DNA from: JBJXHG01 sp046160865
GTDB taxonomy: Bacteria > Planctomycetota > UBA1135 > GCA-002686595
Assembly: GCA_046160865.1 (NCBI GenBank)
Contig: JBJXHG010000182.1
Span: forward strand, 1-64,000
DNA: 64,000 nt
Direction: 5' to 3'
Part shown: positions 50,526 to 59,150 of the stretch, in pieces
Layout of the letters: every line of letters starts with the position of its first letter
Position numbering within the stretch: position 1 is the stretch's first letter
Notes under the pieces: model-generated
What the model was told of the DNA's origin: nothing
Database searches by the model: none
What the model saw: the letters and a program-made list of their open reading frames with translations, nothing else
Program-made: the position numbers and the translations under genes

Positions 50526-51593
50526 ATGGCCCTCGACGACTTCTCCGCCACCGATCGCGCCGCATCCAATACGCGCTCGGCGACCTCACACGAGGACGAG
50601 GACCTCTTCGATTTCCCCGTCGTCGAGGGGTTGGTGGATCTCTCGGAAGTCGCGCCGCAGACCGCGGCGTCGACGGCTGTCCGTGCACCGCAAACCGCCT
50701 CCGAAGACGACGACTTGTTCGGGTTCCCCGCGATCGAAGTCACGCTCGAGTCCTTGGAACGCGATGCGGCGAAGAGCTCCGCGCAGAAGCCCTTCCTCGC
50801 AGCGCCGACGAAGCAGTCCGCGCCGACGCCTGCACCGGTCGCAGCTCCGAGCGCACCGGCCGTGCGCGCGCCGGCACCGGAGGTTGCCGCGCCGGCCGCA
50901 GCGCATGTCGCAGCCCAGGTCGCACCGGGCGTCGCAACACAACACGTCGCTCAGGCCGCTCCCGCCGTCGCGGCTGCCGCAGCGGAGCCGATCGCTCCCC
51001 GCCCCGCACTCGCCGCGCGTCCGCAAGCGCAGCCCGTCGCGCGGGCCGCCGAGTTGATCGACGACATCGAGACGGCAATGGGTGCCGACATCGAGTCGGG
51101 TGTCGGACGGCGCCGCAAGCGCTCGCTCGTCGCAGTACCCGCGCTCTGGCTCGTCATCGGTGCCGGACTCGCGCTCAACGCGGGCGCTTTCTTGCTGCTG
51201 TGGCAGAGCAACCGCTCGTTCCGTCACGGCATCGAAGGTCTGCGCGACGAGCTCGTCGTCACGGTGCGCGAGATGCGGCTCGGCGCGAACGAGACGCGTG
51301 CCGCGCTGCCGGCAGCGCTCGCTTCCGAGCCGGTCGCACACGCACCTGCTCAAGCGCCGAAGTTGCAGTCGGCGCCGCCGATCGAGCCGTTCGAGAAGAC
51401 CACGCTCACGCTTGCCGAGGAAGAGATCCGCACCGGCGAGTTCGCCGCCGCACGCCGCCGTCTCTACCGCTTGCTCGCCATGGCGGACCGGATCGACGCT
51501 GGTCTGCGCGAGAGCATCGAGATGCGTGCGAGCTACATGCTCGCCGATTCCTATCGCTTGCAGGCGCTGGCTCGCCGGGAGAGAGCGCCGTGA
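50526..51593 (+). CDS. Ala/Pro-rich single-pass membrane protein of unknown function
   Basis: A 355-residue protein not assigned to a family. The N-terminal half contains two similar acidic motifs (EDEDLFDFPVVEG and EDDDLFGFPAIEV) and then a long Ala/Pro-rich, probably disordered stretch. The membrane helix is at about residues 200-222 (VPALWLVIGAGLALNAGAF), preceded by RRRKRS, so the N-terminus is cytoplasmic. The C-terminal 130 residues are helical and include FEKTTLTLAEEEIRTGEF and a TPR-like pair. It starts three bases after the previous stop and overlaps the next gene as GTGA. Coupling to the regulators suggests a role in sensing assembly, but no function is proven. Confidence 0.6.
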   Translation: MALDDFSATDRAASNTRSATSHEDEDLFDFPVVEGLVDLSEVAPQTAASTAVRAPQTASEDDDLFGFPAIEVTLESLERDAAKSSAQKPFLAAPTKQSAPTPAPVAAPSAPAVRAPAPEVAAPAAAHVAAQVAPGVATQHVAQAAPAVAAAAAEPIAPRPALAARPQAQPVARAAELIDDIETAMGADIESGVGRRRKRSLVAVPALWLVIGAGLALNAGAFLLLWQSNRSFRHGIEGLRDELVVTVREMRLGANETRAALPAALASEPVAHAPAQAPKLQSAPPIEPFEKTTLTLAEEEIRTGEFAAARRRLYRLLAMADRIDAGLRESIEMRASYMLADSYRLQALARRERAP

Positions 51594-53044
51594 TCGCATC
51601 GCTCTTCCTCGCGCTTCTCGCCGCGATGCCGCCTTCGACCGCGGCCCTGGGTCGCTTCGAGCTCGATCTCTCCGAACGCAACGGCGAGTACGTGTGCACA
51701 CTTCAGGCGAAGGACACGCCGATCGAAGACATCTTGTCGGAGGTCGCGCAGAAGACGTTTCGCAAGCTCGAGGGACTCGAGGGGGCGCAGAAGCTCGGAA
51801 CGGTCAGCGCGCAGCTCGAAGACCGCCCGCTCGTGCACACGCTGCACACGCTGCTCGGCTCCGTCGGCCGGCGCGCACGCATCAACTCGACGTCGATCCA
51901 GGTCCTGCCCGACCTCGACGACCGTGCCGACGCCGAGCTGCTCGACGATCAGGCCGAGCTAACCTACCTGCGCGCGCTCAAGGCGTTCCCCGAAGCGGAG
52001 GAAGCTGCGCGCGCCGAGCTCGCGCTGGCCGAGATCCAGCTGCGACGCGAGAACGACGCCGCCGCGCTCTCGCATTACCAAGCACTCGCGCGCCGGCACG
52101 TGGAATCGCCGCTCGCGCCGGAAGCCTTGTTCCAAGCCGGCACGATCCTCGAGCGCATGGGCGAGTGGCGCGCGGCGCTGACGACGTTCACGACGCTCGC
52201 GAACCTCGTTCAACCGCACGCGTACGCAGCGCGCGCGCGCCTCGAGCTCGCGCGCTGCATGGCGCACACCGACGATCCGCGCCAAGCCCTGTTCATGCTC
52301 GACGGACTCGAGCACGTCTTCCCGAACCCGGAAGAGCGCGAGCGACAAGCGCGCCTGTACGTGCGTGCTCGCGCGCTCGTCGGCATCGAGAGTCACGGTG
52401 AAGCGCTGCGCGCGCTCGAGGAAGCGGAAAAGATCGGCGACGAGCGCACGCTCGCGCCCGACGCGATGGAGTTGCGCGCCGAAGCGCTCGAGCACTTCGG
52501 CCGCGCGGCCGAGGCCGCGCGCGCCTGGCTCGCGTTCGCTCGCGATGCGCGCGGCACCGACCGCCGTCGTGCATTCGTGGAGGCCGCACGCTTGTCCGCC
52601 GCCGCACACGATTGGATCGCCGTCCTGCTGATCGAGAAGCACGCCGGCTCGCCCACTGCGATCGAGCCGTACGTGCGCGCCGCGCGCGAGGCGCTCGGCG
52701 TGCCCGCGAGCGTCACGGAATCGCTGCCCGTCGCGCAGGCGCTCGATGCCGCCGAGGAACAGATCGCGAGCGGCTCGCACCGCGCGGCTCTCGCCGCGTG
52801 CGAGCGCCTGTTCCGCATGCGCGCGTCGTTCGCCGACGAAGACGTCACGCGGCTCGCGCTCGCCTACGCCCGCGCGCTCGACGCCGAGAAGGGCCTCGAG
52901 CCCGCGCTCGACGTGCTGCGCGAGGTCGTCCGCGCGCAGAAGCAACTCGAGCACCGCCGCGCGCTGTACCTGCTCGCGGCCGAACTGTTCGAGAACCGCG
53001 GCATGTTCGACGAAGCCATCGCCGCCTACCGAGGAGAGCTCTGA
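51590..53044 (+). CDS. secreted protein with STN-like domain and tetratricopeptide repeats
   Basis: A 484-residue protein with a signal peptide (residues 1-20, IASLFLALLAAMPPSTAA). Residues about 25-100 resemble an STN/secretin-N short domain, with FELDLSERNGEYVCTLQAKD and DTPIEDILSEVAQKTF then ISTSIQVLPD-type end, as seen in secretins and TonB receptors. The remainder is a TPR-type helical array (residues about 130-480) with repeats such as EAEEAARAELALAEIQLR and EALFQAGTILERMGEWRAAL. GTG 51590 overlaps the preceding stop as GTGA. It is likely periplasmic or outer-membrane associated. Location inside the flagellar operon suggests a role in rod or ring assembly or its surveillance. Confidence 0.65.
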   Translation: MIASLFLALLAAMPPSTAALGRFELDLSERNGEYVCTLQAKDTPIEDILSEVAQKTFRKLEGLEGAQKLGTVSAQLEDRPLVHTLHTLLGSVGRRARINSTSIQVLPDLDDRADAELLDDQAELTYLRALKAFPEAEEAARAELALAEIQLRRENDAAALSHYQALARRHVESPLAPEALFQAGTILERMGEWRAALTTFTTLANLVQPHAYAARARLELARCMAHTDDPRQALFMLDGLEHVFPNPEERERQARLYVRARALVGIESHGEALRALEEAEKIGDERTLAPDAMELRAEALEHFGRAAEAARAWLAFARDARGTDRRRAFVEAARLSAAAHDWIAVLLIEKHAGSPTAIEPYVRAAREALGVPASVTESLPVAQALDAAEEQIASGSHRAALAACERLFRMRASFADEDVTRLALAYARALDAEKGLEPALDVLREVVRAQKQLEHRRALYLLAAELFENRGMFDEAIAAYRGEL

Positions 53045-53814
53045 TGATGAAGATCGGACACGCCGTGAACACGCTCGTCGCGACGTTGCTCGTCGTGCCG
53101 GCCGTCACGTTGCAGAGCCGCGAGAGCGCGGGCCTCGAGCAGGCGTTGAAGGACACCGTGCGCGCGCTCGAGTACCTGTCGGGACTCACGGCGAAGCCCG
53201 CGCACGACACGACTCCGCTCGCGGACATCGCACGCCACGTCACGGAACTGCCGCTCTCCGACGCGCGCGAGCGCGACGACCTGCTCGTGCGCGTGCGCGC
53301 CGACGTGAGCCGCTTGCAGATGGTGTACGACGAGCTCGCGAAGCTGCCGCCCGGCGCGAGCGAGCCAGGTGTCGTGCCGCAGATCACGACCGGACTCTCC
53401 GGCGCGTCGCACACGAGCCCGACGTCCGCGCTCGGCTCGCCGGCGAATGCCGCGACGCACGCGGTCGGCTCGGCGCCCGCGCGCGAGGAAGCGGGCTTCA
53501 GCGCCGATCCGCTGCGGCAAGGGCAAGCGCTCTATCGCGCAGGCCGTTACGAGGAGTGCATTCGCTGGCTCGAAGCGCGCCGCGCGGATCCGAACGCCGA
53601 GTACTGGATCGCGCGCTCGCTCGAGAAGCTCGAGCGCATCGATCCGGCGATCGAGAGCTACCGCAAGGTCGCCGACGACAAGAACGCGGGTCCGATCGCG
53701 GTGCGCGCGAAGAACGATCTCGAGTTCCTCGAGTGGCGCCGCACGTTCGGATCGAAGCTCGGCGACGCGCAGAGCAATGCCGTGACCGGCGGAACGGGTT
53801 CGAGGAAGCCGTGA
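53044..53814 (+). CDS. secreted TPR-containing protein of unknown function
   Basis: A 256-residue protein with a signal peptide (MMKIGHAVNTLVATLLVVPA). After a helical region (residues about 25-100, SAGLEQALKDTVRALEYLSG) and a Ser/Pro/Ala linker, the C-terminal part holds TPR-like units (DPLRQGQALYRAGRYEECIR and AEYWIARSLEKLERIDPAIE). Its ATG shares one base with the previous stop codon (TGATG), and its own TGA shares one base with the next ATG. The tight coupling indicates joint production with the STN/TPR protein and the kinase. I infer an envelope scaffold. Confidence 0.65.
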   Translation: MMKIGHAVNTLVATLLVVPAVTLQSRESAGLEQALKDTVRALEYLSGLTAKPAHDTTPLADIARHVTELPLSDARERDDLLVRVRADVSRLQMVYDELAKLPPGASEPGVVPQITTGLSGASHTSPTSALGSPANAATHAVGSAPAREEAGFSADPLRQGQALYRAGRYEECIRWLEARRADPNAEYWIARSLEKLERIDPAIESYRKVADDKNAGPIAVRAKNDLEFLEWRRTFGSKLGDAQSNAVTGGTGSRKP

Positions 53815-55025
53815 TGACGGACGCCGTCGCACAAGACGTGAGCCTGTCGGAGCTCGTCGGCAGGCTGACCGGCATCTCCGATCACTTGCTCGCGAGCTAT
53901 GCGCAGCTCGCGGCGCGCGCGGAGCGCGTCGAGAAGGATCTCGTCCGCGCGAACCAAGAACTGGCGAACAAGGTCGCCGAGCTCGACGCGGCGAACAGCC
54001 GCCTCGAAGCGATCCTGCACGCGCTCCCGACCGGCGTCGTCGTACGCGATGCCGCGGGCCGCATCGTGCGCGTCAACTCCGCGGCGTGCGTGATCCTCGA
54101 TGCGTCCCCCGCGACGCTCATCGGCCGCACCTCGCATCCGCACTCCGGCTCGGATTCGCACGCGGCGAGCACGGCCGAGGCATGCACCGATGGTGCAGTG
54201 CGCGAGGTGCGCACGAACGACGGACGCCGCCTCGTCCTCGCGACGCGTCACTCGCCGATCGAGAGCCGCGCCGGCGAGCGCGTGGGCTCGGTCGAGATCC
54301 TCGACGACCGCACGCAGTTGTGCGAGCTCAACGAACGACTCGCGAGCCAGTCGAAGATGGTCGCGCTCGGCAACATGGCGGCCGGCATCGCGCACGAGAT
54401 CCGCAATCCGATGAACGCGATCGGCGGCTTCGCCGACCTACTGCGGCGCGAGTTCGAGCCGGGCACGCGCACGCACCGCTTCGCGACGCGCATCTGCGAT
54501 GGCGTCGCCGACGCCGACGCGATCATCGCGAGCATGCTCTCGTTCGCGAGCCCCGAACGGCTGCACCTCGAGCGCATCGATCCCTCCGAGCTCGCGTCGT
54601 CCGGGATCCGCGCCGCGCGCGAGAGCCTGCCGGAGGGCGCCGACGCGCAGCGCTGGACGATCACGTCGGAGGTCGCCGCCGCGCCCTTCCGCGGCGACCG
54701 GATCAAGCTGCGCCAGGCGCTGCGCAATCTCGTCGCGAACGCGCTGCAAGCGCAAGAAGACGGCGGCCGCGTGCACGTCGAGGTGCGCGCGACGCCGGCC
54801 GAAGTCGTCGTGCGCGTGATCGACGCGGGCCCGGGCATTCCGCTCGCGCTGCGCACGCGCGTCAGCGAACCGTTCTTCACCACGCGCGCCGCAGGCACCG
54901 GCCTCGGTCTCGCGCTCGTCCACACGATCGCCGAACTGCACGGCGGTCGTTTCGAAGTCTCCGAACAACCGTCTTGCTTTGGCGGGGCCGAGGTGGCCCT
55001 GCGCTTTCCCTTCAACCCAGCATAG
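53814..55025 (+). CDS. PAS-domain histidine kinase of the flagellar regulatory block
   Basis: A 403-residue cytoplasmic kinase (no signal or membrane segment). A coiled coil (residues 20-65) leads into a PAS domain (about 65-165, LEAILHALPTGVVVRDAAGR). The H-box GIAHEIRNPMNAIGGFADLL carries the phosphorylated His. The ATPase domain shows RNLVANALQAQEDG (N), VIDAGPGIP (G1), PFFTTRAAGTGLGLALV (F and G2). The domain order matches FlrB/FleS-type kinases that phosphorylate a neighbouring sigma-54 activator. The next gene, 9 bp downstream, is such an activator. The PAS ligand is unknown. Confidence 0.92.
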   Translation: MTDAVAQDVSLSELVGRLTGISDHLLASYAQLAARAERVEKDLVRANQELANKVAELDAANSRLEAILHALPTGVVVRDAAGRIVRVNSAACVILDASPATLIGRTSHPHSGSDSHAASTAEACTDGAVREVRTNDGRRLVLATRHSPIESRAGERVGSVEILDDRTQLCELNERLASQSKMVALGNMAAGIAHEIRNPMNAIGGFADLLRREFEPGTRTHRFATRICDGVADADAIIASMLSFASPERLHLERIDPSELASSGIRAARESLPEGADAQRWTITSEVAAAPFRGDRIKLRQALRNLVANALQAQEDGGRVHVEVRATPAEVVVRVIDAGPGIPLALRTRVSEPFFTTRAAGTGLGLALVHTIAELHGGRFEVSEQPSCFGGAEVALRFPFNPA

Positions 55026-55034
55026 AGCCAAACG

Positions 55035-56432
55035 ATGTCCATCCAACGCATCCTCGTCGTCGACGACGATCAACTGAGCCGCGAGTTCCTCGTCGAAGCA
55101 ATCACCTCGCTCGGGTACCAACCGATCGAAGCGAAGAACGCGCAAGAAGCCCTCGACAAGGCGCAGAGCACGAACCCCGACTTGGTGCTCACCGATCTGC
55201 GCATGCCCGGCATGGACGGCATCGAGCTCGTGAAGAAGCTGCGCGGCAATCATCCCGAGCTCCCCACCGTCATGGTGACGGCGCAGGGCACGATCGAATC
55301 GGCCGTGCAGGCGATGCGCGACGGCGCCGCGGACTTCCTGCTGAAGCCGTGCACGCCCGACGCGATCGACGCCGTGATCGACCGCATCGAGCGCACCACG
55401 CGCTTGATCCGCGAGAACCAGTATCTGCGCGCCGAGATCGTCGGCACCTCGCCGCCGAGCATGGTCGCGAAGAGTCCGGCGATGCTCGACATGCTGCGCA
55501 CCGCGTCACGGATCGCGCGCAGCAAGGGAACGGTGCTGATCACCGGCGAGAGCGGTACGGGCAAGGAACGCGTCGCCCACTACATCCACCAGAACAGCCC
55601 GCGCGCGAACGGTCCGTTCATCCGCGTCAACTGCGCGGCGCTCTCCGAGCAGCTGCTGGAGTCCGAGCTGTTCGGGCACGAGCGCGGCGCGTTCACGGGC
55701 GCGCACAAGATGAAGGAAGGCCGCTTCGAGCTCGCCGACGGCGGCACGCTGATGCTGGACGAGATCGGCGAGATCAGCGCCGGCTTGCAAGCCAAGCTCC
55801 TGCGCGTGCTCGAAGAGGAAGAGTTCGAGCGCGTCGGCGGAACGAGCACGTTGCACGTCGACGTGCGCGTGATCGCGACGACGAACCGCGACCTCGAAGC
55901 CGAGATGCGCGCCGGACGCTTCCGCGAGGACCTGTACTACCGCCTGCACGTGCTGCCGATCCACTTGTCGCCGCTGCGCGACCGGATCGAGGACGTGCAG
56001 CCGCTCGCGTCGTACTTCGCGGAGTTCTACGCCAAGCAGAACGGCCGCGACGTGCCGCAGTTCTCGCCCGCCGCGCAAGAGCAGCTGCGCGTATGGAGCT
56101 GGCCGGGCAACGTGCGCGAGCTCGAGAACGTCATCCAGCGCGCCGTCGTGATGATGAAGGGCAAGACGATCGAGGTGACCGACCTCGTGTTCGGCCCGGT
56201 GTCGCAAGGCACTCCCAGCGACGTGAAGGCGCCGTTCGGTCAAGTGCCGACGACCGCGCTCTCGGACTCGCTCGCCAATCGCAAGATGGAAGAGATCGAG
56301 CGCGTCGCGATCCTCGCCACGCTGCAATCGACGCGCGGCAACAAGACCGAAGCCGCGCGACGACTCGGCCTCACGGCGCGCACGCTCAGCAACAAGATGA
56401 AGATCTGGCGCGCGACCGGTCTCGTCGCCTGA
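55035..56432 (+). CDS. sigma-54-dependent response regulator (FlrC/FleR/FlbD-like)
   Basis: A 465-residue activator. The receiver domain has Asp54 in LVLTDLRMPGMDGIEL and Lys104-type DFLLKPC. The AAA+ domain has Walker A GESGTGKERV, GAFTGAHKMKEG (the intact sigma-54 contact loop), and EFERVGGTSTLHVDVRVIAT. The Fis-type helix-turn-helix NKTEAARRLGLTARTLSNKM is at the C-terminus. It follows the PAS kinase by 9 bp and precedes flgB by 8 bp, so it is probably co-transcribed with the basal-body genes and activates rod-hook genes, as FlrC or FleR do. No sigma-54 promoter was recognised in the window. Confidence 0.94.
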   Translation: MSIQRILVVDDDQLSREFLVEAITSLGYQPIEAKNAQEALDKAQSTNPDLVLTDLRMPGMDGIELVKKLRGNHPELPTVMVTAQGTIESAVQAMRDGAADFLLKPCTPDAIDAVIDRIERTTRLIRENQYLRAEIVGTSPPSMVAKSPAMLDMLRTASRIARSKGTVLITGESGTGKERVAHYIHQNSPRANGPFIRVNCAALSEQLLESELFGHERGAFTGAHKMKEGRFELADGGTLMLDEIGEISAGLQAKLLRVLEEEEFERVGGTSTLHVDVRVIATTNRDLEAEMRAGRFREDLYYRLHVLPIHLSPLRDRIEDVQPLASYFAEFYAKQNGRDVPQFSPAAQEQLRVWSWPGNVRELENVIQRAVVMMKGKTIEVTDLVFGPVSQGTPSDVKAPFGQVPTTALSDSLANRKMEEIERVAILATLQSTRGNKTEAARRLGLTARTLSNKMKIWRATGLVA

Positions 56433-56440
56433 GGCCTGCC

Positions 56441-56800
56441 ATGGGACTCGGTGGTGTACAGAACGACCTCTTGCTGAAGCTGCTCGGCGCGAGCAGTGAG
56501 CGAGCCAAGGTCATCGCGGGCAACCTCGCGAATCAAAACGTCGCGGGCTACCAGCGCAAGATCCTGCGTTTCGAGGATCTGCTCGCGCAGGAGCTCGACG
56601 ACGGCAAGGGCGATCCGCTCGCCGTCGAGCCCAGGATCGAAGTCGATCGGACGACACCGAGCTCGCCGGACGGCAACAACGTGTCGCTCGAGCTCGAGCG
56701 CGCGGAGATGACCGAGAACCGGCTCCTGTTCGATCTCTACGCCTCCATTCTCCAGACGCGCATGGATCTCCTGCGTGTCGCCATACAAGAAAGCCGTTGA
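56441..56800 (+). CDS. flgB: flagellar basal-body rod protein FlgB
   Basis: A 119-residue proximal rod protein. The N-terminal D0 segment shows LLLKLLGASSERAKVIAGNL and ANQNVAGYQRKILRFEDLL, which is typical (A-NxxT/AP-x-Y pattern). The C-terminal helix ENRLLFDLYASILQTRMDLL is conserved. It stands eight bases after the regulator gene. The length is slightly shorter than in enterics. It starts the structural part of the cluster and is followed four bases later by flgC. Confidence 0.92.
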   Translation: MGLGGVQNDLLLKLLGASSERAKVIAGNLANQNVAGYQRKILRFEDLLAQELDDGKGDPLAVEPRIEVDRTTPSSPDGNNVSLELERAEMTENRLLFDLYASILQTRMDLLRVAIQESR

Positions 56801-56803
56801 TCC

Positions 56804-57238
56804 ATGGAAGGTGTCTCAGGCCTCTTTTCCGGCATGCGCGCATCCGGATCGGCGCTCACGGCGGAGCGCATCCACATCGATACGATCGCGCAGAACCTCG
56901 CCAACGCGAACGTCACGCAACAACCGGACGGCAGCGGTCCGTACCGCCGGCAGGTCGTGCACTTCGCACCGATCCTGCAACGCACGGCGAGCGGCCGTTA
57001 CCAGTCGGTCGGCGTACGCGTGATCAAGGTCGCCGACGACGCGAAGTCGCCGTTCGAGCGCGTGCGCGATCCGGGCCATCCGGACGCGGACTCCGAAGGC
57101 ATGGTGACGATGCCGAACGTCAACACCACGCGCGAGATGACGGACATGATCGTCGCCATGCGCGCGTACGAGGCCAACCTCAACGCACAGGACAACTTCG
57201 TGCGCATGGCCGAGCGCTCGTTGCGGATGGCGCAGTGA
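56804..57238 (+). CDS. flgC: flagellar basal-body rod protein FlgC
   Basis: A 144-residue rod protein. Signature stretches are GLFSGMRASGSALTAERIHI, NLANANVTQQPDGSGPYRR, PDADSEGMVTMPNVNTTREM and MIVAMRAYEANLNA. The conserved NLANANVT and the C-terminal AxYEANLNA motif identify FlgC rather than FlgG or FlgF. It lies between flgB and fliE, the usual order. Confidence 0.95.
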   Translation: MEGVSGLFSGMRASGSALTAERIHIDTIAQNLANANVTQQPDGSGPYRRQVVHFAPILQRTASGRYQSVGVRVIKVADDAKSPFERVRDPGHPDADSEGMVTMPNVNTTREMTDMIVAMRAYEANLNAQDNFVRMAERSLRMAQ

Positions 57239-57252
57239 GCCACACCTGAACC

Positions 57253-57600
57253 ATGATCGACCGCGTCGGACAACACAGCTCGCTCGCGCGCGCTGCCATC
57301 GAAGCCGCCCTCAAGCGCCAGACCGAGGCGTTGAAGGCGCTCGAGAGCGGCGTGCCGTCGCCGGCCGCGCAGGCCATCGACGCGCCGGTGCAGTCCGACT
57401 TCGCGCAGAGCCTGCGCGAGATCGACGCACAGGTGAAGCGCGCGGACGAGCTCGCGCTCGACGTGGCCACGGGCAAAGTCGTCGATTTCCACGAGGTCGC
57501 CGCGCAGCTCAAGCAGTCGGAGCTGTCGCTGCGCTTCGCGCTCGAAGTCCGCAACAAGTTCGTCGACGCCTACCGCGAAGTCATGCGGATGAGCGTCTGA
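57253..57600 (+). CDS. fliE: flagellar hook-basal body complex protein FliE
   Basis: A 115-residue protein linking the MS ring to the rod. The C-terminal half is conserved: SLREIDAQVKRADELALDVA, GKVVDFHEVAAQLKQSELSL and RFALEVRNKFVDAYREVMRM. The N-terminal 45 residues are polar. It follows flgC by 14 bp and precedes fliF by 11 bp. Confidence 0.93.
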   Translation: MIDRVGQHSSLARAAIEAALKRQTEALKALESGVPSPAAQAIDAPVQSDFAQSLREIDAQVKRADELALDVATGKVVDFHEVAAQLKQSELSLRFALEVRNKFVDAYREVMRMSV

Positions 57601-57611
57601 AGTAGCACCCG

Positions 57612-59150
57612 ATGAAAGCCCTGCTCACCAAGCTCTGGAGCGATCTCGCCGCGGCGAGCACGACGACCAAGGCGCTGATCGGCGCCGCGCTCGTCCTCGT
57701 GCTCGGCGTCGGCGGCTACACGACGGCCAAGTCGAACGCGCCGCACTTCAAGCTGCTCTACAGCGGCCTCGATGCGACGCACGCCGCGGCGGTGCAGAGC
57801 GCGCTCGCGGAAGGTGGCATTCGCTACCAGGTCAGCCAGCCGCCCGCGCCGTTCGTCGTCCACGTCGACGAGTCGCAGTTCTATCCCGCGCAAAACCTGG
57901 TCGCGCTCGCAGGCGCGCTCGAAGTCGTGCCCGAGGGCATCCAGACCGGCGCGACCGGCGCCTCTTCCGTGTTCTTGTCGGCCCCGGAGCGCGCGCAGAC
58001 GGTGCTCAAGCGCGAGTGGCAAGAGCTGGAGAAGCAGCTCGAAGAGCTCGACTTCGTCAACCGCGCGCACGTCAGCACGTCGATCCCGGATCCGTCGCCG
58101 TTCCGCAGGGGCGTGCCGATGACGGTGGCGGTGACGCTCGGCGTGCGCGGCGGTGAAGACTTGTCGAAGGCGCAGGCGAAGACCGTCGCGAAGCTCGTCC
58201 GCTACCGGTTCAACGTGCCGCCGGACAACGTGGTGATCTCCGATCAGAGCGGCAAGAGCGTGTGGGACGGAGCGGCCGACTCCGATCTCGGCCACGCTGC
58301 GAGCGAAATCCTCGAGCACAAGGCCGTGTACGACGCCGAGCTCACGCGCAAGACGAACCTCGTGCTCGACCGCATCTTCGGCGACGGCATGGCGTACGTC
58401 GTCGTCAACTCCGAGTGGACGTTCGACACGACGGAGACCGTGCGCGAGACGATCGATCCGAAGAACAAGGCCGTCGTCTCGCAGACCACGAACAAGACCT
58501 CGACTCCGCAAGCCTCGAACGGTTACGCCGGCACGCCGGCCGGCGAGGAGAGCTCCGAGAGCCAGAGCGCGAGCGGTCCCGTAGCGACCGCGAGCATGGC
58601 CGAGACCAGCGAGACGAAGACCACGACGCTCGTCGGCAAGTCGACGGAGCACGTGCGCCAGAACACGCCGTCGCTCGAGCGCTTGTCCGTCTCGCTGTTC
58701 CTCGACGACACGCTGAAGGACCAGAAGGACGACCTCGAGTCGAGCGTGAAGACGTCCGTCGGCTTCGTCGCCGAGCGCGACGCATTCAGCTCGCTCGTGA
58801 CGCCGTTCGCGTCGATCGCTCGCGACGAAGCCGGCAAGCTCATTCCGCCGCCGGCGCAAGAGCCCGCTGCGGAGCCGAGTCCGTGGCTCGAGATCCTGAT
58901 CCAACGCGGCATCGAGATCGCAGCCGCGCTCGCGTTCCTGTTCGTGCTCTTCAAGACGTTGAAGAGCGGGCCGAAGAAGACGGCAGCACGTCGCGAGGAA
59001 GCGGTCGCGCAGGCGGGCGATCCGCAGTACGTCGAGCTGCTCGCGAAGACCGAAGTCGAAGAGCTCGTGCGCACCGACCCGGAGAAAGTCGGGGCGATCC
59101 TGTCGCGCTGGGCGGCGCAAGATGACGCGCTCGTGAAGGCCGGACGATGA
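57612..59150 (+). CDS. fliF: flagellar MS-ring protein FliF
   Basis: A 512-residue inner-membrane protein that forms the MS ring. An N-terminal helix (about residues 20-40, ALIGAALVLVLGVGGY) is followed by YscJ-type ring-building domains (FKLLYSGLDATHAAAVQSAL, LEELDFVNRAHVSTSIPDPS, PFRRGVPMTVAVTLGVRGG). A second helix lies near residues 436-455 (IEIAAALAFLFVLFK). The cytoplasmic tail LAKTEVEELVRTDPEKVGAI is the FliG-binding end. ATG 57612 is clear. The stop overlaps the fliG start as ATGA. Confidence 0.96.
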   Translation: MKALLTKLWSDLAAASTTTKALIGAALVLVLGVGGYTTAKSNAPHFKLLYSGLDATHAAAVQSALAEGGIRYQVSQPPAPFVVHVDESQFYPAQNLVALAGALEVVPEGIQTGATGASSVFLSAPERAQTVLKREWQELEKQLEELDFVNRAHVSTSIPDPSPFRRGVPMTVAVTLGVRGGEDLSKAQAKTVAKLVRYRFNVPPDNVVISDQSGKSVWDGAADSDLGHAASEILEHKAVYDAELTRKTNLVLDRIFGDGMAYVVVNSEWTFDTTETVRETIDPKNKAVVSQTTNKTSTPQASNGYAGTPAGEESSESQSASGPVATASMAETSETKTTTLVGKSTEHVRQNTPSLERLSVSLFLDDTLKDQKDDLESSVKTSVGFVAERDAFSSLVTPFASIARDEAGKLIPPPAQEPAAEPSPWLEILIQRGIEIAAALAFLFVLFKTLKSGPKKTAARREEAVAQAGDPQYVELLAKTEVEELVRTDPEKVGAILSRWAAQDDALVKAGR

